NCBI GenBank assembly: GCA_945891505.1
Contig: CAMDDL010000006.1
Coordinates: 1-64,000 of the forward strand
Direction: 5' to 3'
Length of the DNA: 64,000 bases
DNA from: Maricaulis salignorans
Lineage (GTDB): Bacteria; Pseudomonadota; Alphaproteobacteria; Caulobacterales; Aquidulcibacteraceae
Below are positions 1 through 7,500 of the stretch, in pieces; position 1 is the first letter of the stretch; each line of letters begins with the position of its first letter. The notes under the pieces were generated by a model. It was not told the DNA's origin, searched no databases, and saw only the letters and a program-made list of their open reading frames with translations. The translations under genes were made by a program, and so were the position numbers.

Positions 1-194
1 AGATTTTCAGCTTGGCTAAGGGCGTCGCGATATTGACCGGCTCGCAGAGCTGATACCGCAGCCTCTAAAGCGCGTTGGTCTGCCTCGGCTTCCAATGCCA
101 TGGGGCTGGCAGAGCTGTTAGTTTGGGCAACTGCCAAAGTGGGCAGCGCGAGGGCGCAGGCCAATAAGGCAAGGCGCGATCGTGTTAGGCGCAT
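1..194 (-). CDS. Exported protein, N-terminal fragment (cut by window edge)
   Basis: An open frame starts at an ATG at 194 and runs off the left edge. The first ~23 residues form a clear signal peptide: basic MRLTRSR, a Leu/Ala-rich core, and an AVA-Q cleavage site. The mature part is Ala/Glu/Gln-rich and helical, ending in a stretch ([19 protein letters not shown]) that looks like the start of a TPR or SEL1-type repeat. The start overlaps the end of thiE by 10 bp, so the two are probably co-transcribed. Function is not recognisable from about 64 residues; a periplasmic helical-repeat protein is the best guess. Confidence 0.6.
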   Translation of the reverse strand, partial: MRLTRSRLALLACALALPTLAVAQTNSSASPMALEAEADQRALEAAVSALRAGQYRDALSQAEN

Positions 195-826
195 GTCTCA
201 AACATTTCCTTGAAGGCGGCACTTGCGGCAACTGGGCCTTGTGGCCACGACCATACCCCAGCCGACACAGCCAAGAAGTCTGCCCCAGCTTTGATTAGCT
301 CTGCCCCATTGTCTGGGGTGATGCCGCCAATGGCTACACATGGAAGTTCCATAATCTCTTGCCACCATGAAACTATGTCTAGATTGGCCCGTGTTGGTGC
401 CGCTTTTGTGGCGGTGTCGAAAAAGGCACCAAACGCAACATAGTCCGCCCCCGCTTCAGCAGCCTCCATCGCAAAATGGCGGCTGTCGTGACAGGTGACG
501 CCAATGACCCCATCCCTACCAACCTGCTTTCTCGCTTGGTCAACAGTGCCATCAGACTGGCCAATATGAACGCCGTCAGCCCCAGCTAGTTTGGCCAGAT
601 CTGCCCGGTCATTGACGAGGCATGCGACACCTAGCTCTTGTGCCATTGGAAAGATTGCTGCGGCGGCGGCAAGAATTTCAGCATCCGCCGCTTCTTTCAG
701 CCGCAATTGCAGGCAAGCCACATCACCAGCCTCAATAACCTCACGCAAGGACTTGGCAAACAGGTCCAGATTTTCAATTCTCGGCGGCGTGATAAGATAG
801 AGTCGCGTTTTTGGACGGTCCGACAC
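185..826 (-). CDS. thiE: Thiamine-phosphate synthase
   Basis: Joins the pyrimidine (HMP-PP) and thiazole phosphate moieties to form thiamine phosphate in the cytoplasm. The TIM-barrel motifs of ThiE appear in order: LQLRLKE near residue 40, [24 protein letters not shown]-type loop, GAFFDTATK and CVAIGGIT. The frame is open further upstream to an ATG at 919, but that extension is Cys-rich and unlike the family. A GTG at 826 has an AGGAG ten bases upstream and yields a 213-residue protein, the usual family length, so it is preferred. No other thi gene is nearby. It overlaps the downstream exported-protein gene and is divergent from the AbgT transporter. Confidence 0.9.
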   Translation of the reverse strand: MSDRPKTRLYLITPPRIENLDLFAKSLREVIEAGDVACLQLRLKEAADAEILAAAAAIFPMAQELGVACLVNDRADLAKLAGADGVHIGQSDGTVDQARKQVGRDGVIGVTCHDSRHFAMEAAEAGADYVAFGAFFDTATKAAPTRANLDIVSWWQEIMELPCVAIGGITPDNGAELIKAGADFLAVSAGVWSWPQGPVAASAAFKEMFETCA

Positions 827-949
827 GAGTGATTGGCTCCTAATTGATCGATTGAGCAGAACAGATGTTGGACAGATGCCAACATTGTGAGATGCACAAC
901 CACTGAGAAACAGGCACATGACGCGCCTTCAACGATTTCAGAGATGTCT

Positions 950-2563
950 ATGACCCAAGCCACGCCTCCAGCCAAGCCTGTCCCCAACACCCAGCGCGGT
1001 TTCCTAGCTTGGGTCGAGCGGGTCGGAAACCTTTTGCCCGATCCTGTCATGATCTTTGTCTGGTTGATCGGCTTCCTGATGGTGCTGTCGGTTATTGGGT
1101 CGGCGCTGGGTTGGTCGGCATCCTTGCCTTTCTCGGGCGACAAGGCCCCGAGCGGCGGGGTCGTGAAAGATGGGGTCCTAACATTTCAGGCCACAAGTTT
1201 GTTCACCGAGGACAATCTTAAGAAGATAATCGTCGATATGCCACGCACACTCACCGGTTTTGCGCCGCTTGGCTTGATCTTAGTCGTGATGTTGGGGGCT
1301 TCGGTGGCAGAACGGGCTGGCCTGTTCAGCGCCTTGATCCGCAACAGCTTGCGCGATCTGCCTCGCGCCTTTTTGACCCCTGTTGTCTGTTTGATCGGCA
1401 TGATGAGCCACCATGCTTCAGACGCTGGCTATGTGGTTTTCATTCCTCTGTGCGGTTTGGTTTATGCAGCCGCAGGCCGTCACCCGCTGGTGGGGATTGC
1501 TGCGGCCTTTGCGGCCGTCTCGGGCGGCTTTGCCGGCAATATCACGCCGGGCCAGCTTGATGTGCTTTTGTTTGGCTTCACCCAAGAAGCGGCCCGCATC
1601 ATTGACCCGACTTGGACCATGAACCCCTTGGGCAATTGGTGGTTTATTCTGGCGATCGTCGGCCTGTTCACCCCCATCATCTGGTTCATCACCGACCGCA
1701 TGTTGGAACCGCGCTTGGGCACATGGACGGGCCAGCCTGATGATGATCTCCAAGCTGAATTGACAAAATCTGTTGTCACACCCGATGAAAAGCGGGGCCT
1801 TGCTTGGGCTGGCCTCGCGGCGCTTGTGGTGATCGCAGTTTTTGCTGCTTTGTCTTTGTGGCCCGGTTTCACCCCGCTGATTGATGAAAGCCAGAAGGGC
1901 ACCGCGCAGTTGCAACCCTTTTATCAGGGCCTGATTGCAGCTTTCACCCTTTTGTTCTTAGCCGGTGGCATCGCCTTTGGCGTGTCGGTTAAATCGGTCC
2001 GCTCCTCGTCAGACGTGATTTCCATGATGACTGAGGGCGTTCGATCACTCGCCCCCTATGTCGTCTTTGCCTTCTTTGCTGCGCATTTCATCGCCATGTT
2101 CAATTGGTCGAACTTAGGCCCAATCGCCGCAATCAATGGGGCGGCAGCTTTGAAAGAACTCAGCCTGCCAGCGCCGTTCCTGCTGGTCTGCGTGCAAGCC
2201 TTCTCGTCCTTCTTAGACCTGTTCATTGGTTCGGCTTCGGCTAAATGGAGTGCGATGGCACCCGTCGTCGTGCCGATGTTCATGCTGCTCGGTATCTCGC
2301 CAGAGATGACGACGGCGGCTTACCGGATGGGTGACAGCTATACCAATATTGCAACACCCTTGATGTCCTATTTCCCGCTCGTCCTCGCTTTCTGTCGCCG
2401 TTGGGACAAGAATGTCGGCGTTGGCACGCTTTTGTCCATGATGTTGCCTTTTGCGTTAGCGTTCATGGTCGCAGGCATGGCGATGACAGCGGCTTGGGTC
2501 TATTTCGACTGGCCGTTGGGACCGGGCGCTTCGGTCCACTACAGCCTGCCCGGTGCCAAGTAG
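950..2563 (+). CDS. AbgT-family transporter
   Basis: A polytopic inner-membrane protein of about 537 residues with many hydrophobic segments. It matches the AbgT (p-aminobenzoyl-glutamate transporter, AbgT/MtrF) family: N-terminal ERVGNLLPDP, a hairpin region with MSHHASDAGYVVFIPL, and a C-terminal stretch with SASAKWSAMAPVVVPMF and GDSYTNIATPLMSYFP. Family members export p-aminobenzoate or antifolates, or take up p-aminobenzoyl-glutamate; which applies here cannot be told. The frame is open to 887; ATGs at 944 and 950 are both possible, and 950 is chosen because GAG lies six bases upstream. It is monocistronic, divergent from thiE and convergent with astB (8 bp between stops). Confidence 0.85.
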   Translation: MTQATPPAKPVPNTQRGFLAWVERVGNLLPDPVMIFVWLIGFLMVLSVIGSALGWSASLPFSGDKAPSGGVVKDGVLTFQATSLFTEDNLKKIIVDMPRTLTGFAPLGLILVVMLGASVAERAGLFSALIRNSLRDLPRAFLTPVVCLIGMMSHHASDAGYVVFIPLCGLVYAAAGRHPLVGIAAAFAAVSGGFAGNITPGQLDVLLFGFTQEAARIIDPTWTMNPLGNWWFILAIVGLFTPIIWFITDRMLEPRLGTWTGQPDDDLQAELTKSVVTPDEKRGLAWAGLAALVVIAVFAALSLWPGFTPLIDESQKGTAQLQPFYQGLIAAFTLLFLAGGIAFGVSVKSVRSSSDVISMMTEGVRSLAPYVVFAFFAAHFIAMFNWSNLGPIAAINGAAALKELSLPAPFLLVCVQAFSSFLDLFIGSASAKWSAMAPVVVPMFMLLGISPEMTTAAYRMGDSYTNIATPLMSYFPLVLAFCRRWDKNVGVGTLLSMMLPFALAFMVAGMAMTAAWVYFDWPLGPGASVHYSLPGAK

Positions 2564-2571
2564 CGCCGATA

Positions 2572-3930
2572 TCAGGCGCGCTGAAATGGATAGAAGTCTG
2601 ACCCAAGTCTCATGATCTGGGTCAGCTCATCCAAGGCCGTCCGCCCTTCATTCAGCAGGCTGGGATCGGCCAAATCATCGGGTCCTAAGGTCTCACGATA
2701 ATGGCGGTTCACCCAAGCGACCAAGTCCTCATAGAGCGCAGCATCAAGCACAGCCCGTGCACTGACCGCCTGTTGCTTGGCGCCATCCAGCACCACCCGC
2801 AGCCGCAAGCAGGCCGGCCCGCCGCCATTGCGCATGGATTGGCGGACGTCGACGAATTGTACCCGACCAATCGGTCCATTGCTGGCCACCAGCTTTTCCA
2901 AATAGGCATTGGTCGCCGCATTCTCGCGACACTCCTCCGGCGCGATTAGGACCAAACGGTCTTCGCCCGGCATGGACAGCAACTGGGTATTGAACAAATA
3001 GGATTTGATCGCGTCCGCCAAGGGCACGTCCGCCTCGGGCACTTCGACGATAGCCACTTCCATCAAGCCATCGCAGGCGCGCTTGATCGCTTCATAGGCC
3101 CCCAGCCGATCTTCGAATGCGTGCTCGTGACAGAAGAGGACCTGAAGGCTTGCTACGGCCACCACGTCATTATGGAAGGCCCCAGCCTCAATGGCTTTCC
3201 GGCTTTGCTGCAGATGCAGGACACACTCAGCCGCAAGGCCATGGCGACGGGCGATGGCTTCACCGGTTTGTAACGTCTGGCGGGCTGGAAAGCGGGTTTC
3301 CTGTTGACCAAAGCCATTGCGGCCCCAGACAAAAATCTCCACGCCCGCTTCGCCATGGCTGCCACACAGGCGCATGTGATTGGCCGCTCCCTCATCGGCA
3401 AACAAGGGCTGATAGGGCAGCGCCTTGTGAACGGCAAAGTGGTTTGTATCAGCAAAGATCGCCCGCAAGCTGCGCTCGGTTTGGCTGGCCTCCAACGCGC
3501 GGTGCGGCATGGTCAGAAGATTAGCTGGGCTGAAATGCAGGCGGCCATCGCTACAGTCCGCTGACGGCGATACAGTAGCGGCATTGGCCGCCCACATCTG
3601 CGCGGAGGAGGAGACATTACGCACGAGCGCGGGGTCTGCCTTCCAAGCCTGGGCTAGAATTTCTGCGTCTGACCCCGAAAAGCCAATCGCTCTCAGGGTG
3701 GGTAGGTGTGGGCGCTCATGCGGTGGCAATAGCCCTTGAACCAAGCCCGCATCGGCAAGCCTCTTGGCTTTCGCTAGGCCCTGAAGCGCACCTTCCTTAG
3801 GGCGCGAGACCGCAGTCGCATTGGCAGCAGAGGCCAAATTGCCAGCGCTGAGCCCGCCATAATTGTGGGTTAAGCCAACCAAACCATCGAAATTTGCTTC
3901 AAACGCCAAGACCAACCCCTTTGTTGTCAT
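2572..3930 (-). CDS. astB: N-succinylarginine dihydrolase
   Basis: Hydrolyses N2-succinylarginine to succinylornithine, CO2 and ammonia, the second step of the arginine succinyltransferase (AST) pathway. The N-terminus (EANFDGLVGLTHNYGGLS) is diagnostic. The catalytic triad is visible as Glu in DEGAANH, His in GAFHNDVV and Cys in GGGPACLRLR. Length (about 452 residues) fits the family. A GTG at 3936 is also in frame; the ATG at 3930 is chosen. The other ast genes (astA, astC, astD, astE) are absent around it, which is unusual because they normally form one operon. Confidence 0.92.
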   Translation of the reverse strand: MTTKGLVLAFEANFDGLVGLTHNYGGLSAGNLASAANATAVSRPKEGALQGLAKAKRLADAGLVQGLLPPHERPHLPTLRAIGFSGSDAEILAQAWKADPALVRNVSSSAQMWAANAATVSPSADCSDGRLHFSPANLLTMPHRALEASQTERSLRAIFADTNHFAVHKALPYQPLFADEGAANHMRLCGSHGEAGVEIFVWGRNGFGQQETRFPARQTLQTGEAIARRHGLAAECVLHLQQSRKAIEAGAFHNDVVAVASLQVLFCHEHAFEDRLGAYEAIKRACDGLMEVAIVEVPEADVPLADAIKSYLFNTQLLSMPGEDRLVLIAPEECRENAATNAYLEKLVASNGPIGRVQFVDVRQSMRNGGGPACLRLRVVLDGAKQQAVSARAVLDAALYEDLVAWVNRHYRETLGPDDLADPSLLNEGRTALDELTQIMRLGSDFYPFQRA

Positions 3931-3960
3931 TGGCACGGGCTATAGACATAGGCTTTGGTG

Positions 3961-4662
3961 TCAAGCCTGTCGTGCCAACACTTTGGCCTGTGATGAACGG
4001 TCTCCCCGAACCAAAAGCCAGAGGCCAATGACGAGATTGCTGAGCAAGGTCACCGCGAAGGCGATTGAGCTCGGAATGTTTGTCTCCGGCCAGCCCAGTG
4101 CCATGACGGAGCTTACCAAGATGAGTATAGCACCCAACATAGCGATGGCGGATAAAAGGCGCGGCAAGGCGCGCACTTGGAACAAAAAGTAGAACCCAAT
4201 CAGCGTTGCCAAGGCCAATCCAATGGCACCAAGATCAAAGGCTGCATTGGCGGTATCTCGCAAAATTCTGTGCAGCGATTCTGCCACCGGCGCGCCCAAA
4301 AGATTGGGCTGTGTCTGATTGTCGACTAAGGCAAAGCGGATTGCCCACGTCACGGTTGAGCTGATCGCTTCAAACAGCCGCCAGCCCAGTACCAGTCCAG
4401 CACCTAAACGGCTGATCGGCGCAATCCAGAGCGCAAAGCTGACCGCGAGACCAATGCTTAAGATACTCGAGGCGCTATAGCTTAGCAGGGCTAGGCGATA
4501 GAGGCCTTCACTTTGGGCCATCTTGGTGCCGGTAGCCGCAAAGTCCCCCGAAACGACAAAGCTGCTGGCGATCTGAAAGCCTGCCATATGGGTGACGGTC
4601 ACCAGGAAAAGCAGAAGGCCCGTAAGCCGCGCAAGGGTCCAGAATTGAGAATTTGCGGTCAT
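3961..4662 (-). CDS. DUF4386-family membrane protein
   Basis: A 233-residue integral membrane protein with six predicted transmembrane helices. Sequence features such as LTGLLLFLVTVTHMAGF at the N-terminus and the WRLFEA motif after helix 3 fit the DUF4386 family, whose function is unknown. The start ATG has GAGG seven bases upstream. A rho-independent terminator at 4688-4721 separates it from the ABC permease gene upstream, so it is probably its own transcription unit. Confidence 0.7.
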   Translation of the reverse strand: MTANSQFWTLARLTGLLLFLVTVTHMAGFQIASSFVVSGDFAATGTKMAQSEGLYRLALLSYSASSILSIGLAVSFALWIAPISRLGAGLVLGWRLFEAISSTVTWAIRFALVDNQTQPNLLGAPVAESLHRILRDTANAAFDLGAIGLALATLIGFYFLFQVRALPRLLSAIAMLGAILILVSSVMALGWPETNIPSSIAFAVTLLSNLVIGLWLLVRGDRSSQAKVLARQA

Positions 4663-4687
4663 GGGATGTGCCTCTTTGGCGGGGATT

Positions 4688-4721
4688 AAAAAAGGGCCAC
4701 CGACGCGTCGCCGATGGCCCT
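4688..4721 (-). terminator. Rho-independent terminator after ABC permease gene
   Basis: On the minus strand the stem AGGGCCA/TGGCCCT encloses an inner CGACGCGTCG palindrome and is followed by six T residues (A-run at 4688-4693 on the plus strand). It lies 25 bp beyond the stop of the permease gene that ends at 4746. Confidence 0.8.
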
Positions 4722-4745
4722 GATGTTGAGGTGACTTACTGCCGC

Positions 4746-5804
4746 TTAGAGGGCGCGGCGGCGGCGGATTTCGCTGGCGGCATAGATGAAGCCCCCTGCA
4801 ACGACCAAGCCAATCCAGAAGCCGGGCTGTGTGAAGCTGTTGGACAAGTGCGCCAAGATTTCAGCTACAGGGATTGTGGGGAGCTGGTCGCTGCTGCCAT
4901 CAACAATCCGGCTCATGCCATCGGTTATAGGTTCGCCAATCAGGCGGCCAGTAGGTTCCCACAATGCGTTCAAAATCTTGTCATTGTCATCGCCGCGATA
5001 GGCAATGGCCATGTAGACGAGGGGCACAACGAACAGGGGAGCGAAAGCTGCAACGAAGGGCATTTTAGGAGCCCAAGCGCTAACCATGGTCACCCAGCCG
5101 TATACGGGCAAAGCCCAGCCAATATAGACGAGGAGTCCGACTGCCAGCACCGTCCACAATTTGGTGGCATTGAGGAACACCGCCCCAGCGCTGACGCCGG
5201 TGATGCCAACATTGCCAATGGTTGCGACAGCGAGACCCGTGATCGCAATGTGCAGGACAATCGTCACAGCCAAGGCAAAGAACAGACCGACCCCAACAAT
5301 AGACACAAGCTTGGCACTGGTGGTCTGAAGGTCGCTGACAGGCATCGACTTCCAAAACAAGATGGTGCGATCCTTGCGCTCGTCGTGCAAAGCCCCTGCT
5401 AAGACAAACAGGATAGAGATGAGGGCGATCGCCAATGGCAGCGCCGCTGCTACTGCTGTTCCAACAGGCAGAACGGCTTCAAGCCCGGCCTTGGCTTTAG
5501 GATCGATGGATTGATCCAACGATTTGGTTTGGCCATCGGCGGTCGTGATAGTGATTTTGCCGTCTGACCCACGTTTGACAGTGGCACCGCCATCTTCGTC
5601 GTCAAGCACAACTTGGCCTTGGATACCGCGGTGCTCCTTCGAGGCGGCAAAATCTTGAGGGTCAAAGCCAAACCGCGCATTGCCGGTCAAAGTGGCAAAC
5701 GTCGTAACAGCGAGCAAAATGGCTGCGATCACGAGGGGGGTGATGACCAATGCACCACGATTATCGGCCATATCCCGCCGAATGAGGGTCAAAAACTTGT
5801 TCAT
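4746..5804 (-). CDS. ABC transporter permease (ABC-2 type)
   Basis: A 352-residue membrane protein: one N-terminal helix (about 18-40), a soluble extracytoplasmic segment (about 45-110, with DDEDGG), then five or more C-terminal helices. The DERKDRTILFWKSMPVSD loop is typical of ABC-2 permeases of the YtrC/YtrD or bacitracin-export kind. It is the last gene of a gntR-ATPase-small protein-permease operon; its ATG overlaps the stop of the preceding 97-residue protein (ATGA). The substrate is unknown; related operons respond to cell-wall or membrane stress. Confidence 0.8.
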   Translation of the reverse strand: MNKFLTLIRRDMADNRGALVITPLVIAAILLAVTTFATLTGNARFGFDPQDFAASKEHRGIQGQVVLDDEDGGATVKRGSDGKITITTADGQTKSLDQSIDPKAKAGLEAVLPVGTAVAAALPLAIALISILFVLAGALHDERKDRTILFWKSMPVSDLQTTSAKLVSIVGVGLFFALAVTIVLHIAITGLAVATIGNVGITGVSAGAVFLNATKLWTVLAVGLLVYIGWALPVYGWVTMVSAWAPKMPFVAAFAPLFVVPLVYMAIAYRGDDNDKILNALWEPTGRLIGEPITDGMSRIVDGSSDQLPTIPVAEILAHLSNSFTQPGFWIGLVVAGGFIYAASEIRRRRAL

Positions 5805-6094
5805 GAGAACACTCCCGCAGGAAGGGTGAAGCTGACAACAGCTGTTTGAATATTGAGGCCAGTGGCTGGGTCAAACGACCATTCCACACCGCCAACGCCT
5901 AAGAGAAGCAGGCCAACGAGTGCCAGAACCACGCCCGAAGTTCGGGCCAGTTTCACCACCACATCCCCACTGCTTGGGATAAGTACGAGCTTTGATGTGC
6001 TCGCCTTGGAATTGATCGCTTTGCTGGGAAAGGCGCGGCCTTCGGCCGGTGCCTGACGCTGGGCTAAGGTAAAGAGTAAGCCAGTAATCATCAT
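5801..6094 (-). CDS. Small membrane protein in ABC operon
   Basis: A 97-residue protein with a short N-terminal hydrophobic stretch and one strong transmembrane helix (about residues 53-70, VVLALVGLLLLGVGGVEW). It lies 6 bp after the ABC ATPase gene and overlaps the permease start by 4 bp, so it is translated as part of the operon. No family is recognised; an accessory subunit of the transporter is a reasonable inference. Confidence 0.6.
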   Translation of the reverse strand: MMITGLLFTLAQRQAPAEGRAFPSKAINSKASTSKLVLIPSSGDVVVKLARTSGVVLALVGLLLLGVGGVEWSFDPATGLNIQTAVVSFTLPAGVFS

Positions 6095-6100
6095 GACCCC

Positions 6101-6949
6101 CTATTGCGCCAACGCGACAAACAAGTCGGCAAGACCAACCCGACGGGGTTCGCCAAAGGTCTTTAATTGGTCTGGGGCAACACCATCGAACACGAAAGTG
6201 GTGCGGCCTAAAAGCGAGCGGCCGTAGAGTGGGCGTAGGGCTTCGGCTTCGGCTTTCTGAGTGTCGAGGACATCGACCGCCAAGAAACGGTCCGCAATGA
6301 CATCCATCGATGCGTCCAGTGTGACCGCGCCATCGCGAATAAAGATCGCATGGCTCAAAATTGGCTCGACCTCGTCGACCTGGTGGGTGGTGATGATCAC
6401 CGTACGGGTTTCGTCAAAGAAGTCCGACAAAATGGCGTCGTAGAAGCCACGGCGGTTGACGATGTCGAGGCCCAAGGTTGGCTCGTCCAACACCAGAATG
6501 CGCGCATCAATCGCCAGAGCGATGGCCAAATGGACTTGCACGATCATGCCTTTAGAGAGGGCCTTAATCTTGGAGTCCAATTGAACCGTTGTGGTCTTGA
6601 GGCGGGCAATAGCTTTGGCTTGGTCAAACTTAGGATGCAGGCCTGCGACCCAATCGAGGAGGTCAGCCACTTTTGCCCAGCGGGGAAGGGTGGCAACGTC
6701 GGCGATGAAGCAAACTTGTTCCATTAAGACAGCCCGCTGCATCAGAGGGTTCATCCCCATGACTTGCAGATCGCCTTCATAGTCAGATAGGCCAAGGAGA
6801 CAGTTGAGCAGCGTAGACTTACCTGCACCATTGGCCCCAATCACACCAACAATCCGGCCCGCTGGGATTTCAAGGTTAGTCGGCTTCAGCGCTTGCTTCT
6901 TGCCATAGTTTTTCGCCAAGCCCTTGGCCGAGATTAACACTTCCGTCAT
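6101..6949 (-). CDS. ABC transporter ATP-binding protein (YtrB-like)
   Basis: A 282-residue ATPase. Walker A is GANGAGKST (about residues 36-44), the signature is ALSKGM followed by VHLALA, and Walker B is ILVLDEPTLGLD, followed by the H-loop TTHQVDE. The C-terminal ~70 residues form the regulatory extension common in export-type, GntR-linked ATPases. The start overlaps the gntR stop by 4 bp. It should energise the permease at 4746-5804. Confidence 0.88.
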   Translation of the reverse strand: MTEVLISAKGLAKNYGKKQALKPTNLEIPAGRIVGVIGANGAGKSTLLNCLLGLSDYEGDLQVMGMNPLMQRAVLMEQVCFIADVATLPRWAKVADLLDWVAGLHPKFDQAKAIARLKTTTVQLDSKIKALSKGMIVQVHLAIALAIDARILVLDEPTLGLDIVNRRGFYDAILSDFFDETRTVIITTHQVDEVEPILSHAIFIRDGAVTLDASMDVIADRFLAVDVLDTQKAEAEALRPLYGRSLLGRTTFVFDGVAPDQLKTFGEPRRVGLADLFVALAQ

Positions 6950-7311
6950 TGCCCATTCCCCTCAATATCTTTTAGCAATTCTTGTGCGCTCAAGCCCAAA
7001 CGCTTGATGCGGGTCACTACGACCGGCCATTCTTCTTTTAGGAAGGTGTTGCGTTCGCTGGCGCTCAATCCTTTGCGGGCACCCTCGATCACAAACATGC
7101 CAAGCCCACGGCGACGTTCGACCAGACCGTCATCGGCCAATTCTTGATAGGCTTTTGAAACGGTCAAAGGATTGACCTGAAGGTCTAAAGCCACTTGCCG
7201 AACGGACGGCAAGGGCTCTCCTTCTTTTATACCACCATCGAGAATGGCAGACAGGACCCGGTCCTTGATCTGCCTCCAGATGGGTTGATCGTCGCGCCAA
7301 GCTTGCGTCAT
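6946..7311 (-). CDS. GntR-family regulator, YtrA subfamily
   Basis: A 121-residue protein with an N-terminal winged helix (QIKDRVLSAILDGGIKEG, LPSVRQVALDLQVNPLTVSKAY, GLVERRRGLGMFV) and a short C-terminal dimerisation tail, the YtrA architecture. The ATG at 7311 has GGGAG six bases upstream; an in-frame TTG at 7317 is less likely. It heads the ABC operon and probably represses it, releasing it when a membrane- or cell-wall-active signal is present. Two inverted repeats upstream (7330-7377) are candidate operators. Confidence 0.85.
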   Translation of the reverse strand: MTQAWRDDQPIWRQIKDRVLSAILDGGIKEGEPLPSVRQVALDLQVNPLTVSKAYQELADDGLVERRRGLGMFVIEGARKGLSASERNTFLKEEWPVVVTRIKRLGLSAQELLKDIEGNGQ

Positions 7312-7329
7312 AGACAACTCCCAAATACC

Positions 7330-7377
7330 TAGAACTTGCTGTTCTAGCGTTCTGGTGTGTTGGTATGGTAATACACC
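7330..7377 (-). promoter_or_regulatory. Candidate GntR operators upstream of the ABC operon
   Basis: Two inverted repeats lie within 70 bp of the gntR start. One is TAGAAC-N5-GTTCTA (7330-7346, perfect). The other is GGTGTGT-N10-ATACACC (7354-7377, six of seven pairs), whose GTGT/ACAC half-sites resemble sites reported for YtrA-type GntR proteins. Autoregulation is inferred from position only. Confidence 0.5.
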
Positions 7378-7416
7378 GCCCGTGTCAAGCGGCTTTTTTG
7401 GGGTGTGGGGTGGCTA

Positions 7417-7482
7417 GGACCGCGCAGCACTAGCTGCGCATGGCAGCGCGTACAGATGCGCAGCTAGTGGCTCACGCGGTCC
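7417..7482. repeat. 66-bp interrupted palindrome (long hairpin)
   Basis: Outer arms GGACCGCG (7417-7424) and CGCGGTCC (7475-7482) and inner arms CACTAGCTGCGCA (7428-7440) and TGCGCAGCTAGTG (7457-7469) are perfectly complementary. They are separated by a small asymmetric bulge, with a 16-nt loop. It begins 19 bp after the stop of the M14 peptidase gene, so it may stabilise or end that mRNA, but no T-run follows on the minus strand. Confidence 0.7.
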
Positions 7483-7500
7483 AACATCCCCGCTGAAGCG

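Noticed and set aside
4653-5402. A 249-codon plus-strand frame over the ABC permease
   Set aside because: Antisense shadow; hydrophilic and Gln/Asn-rich, unlike the neighbours, and it reads through the terminator at 4688.
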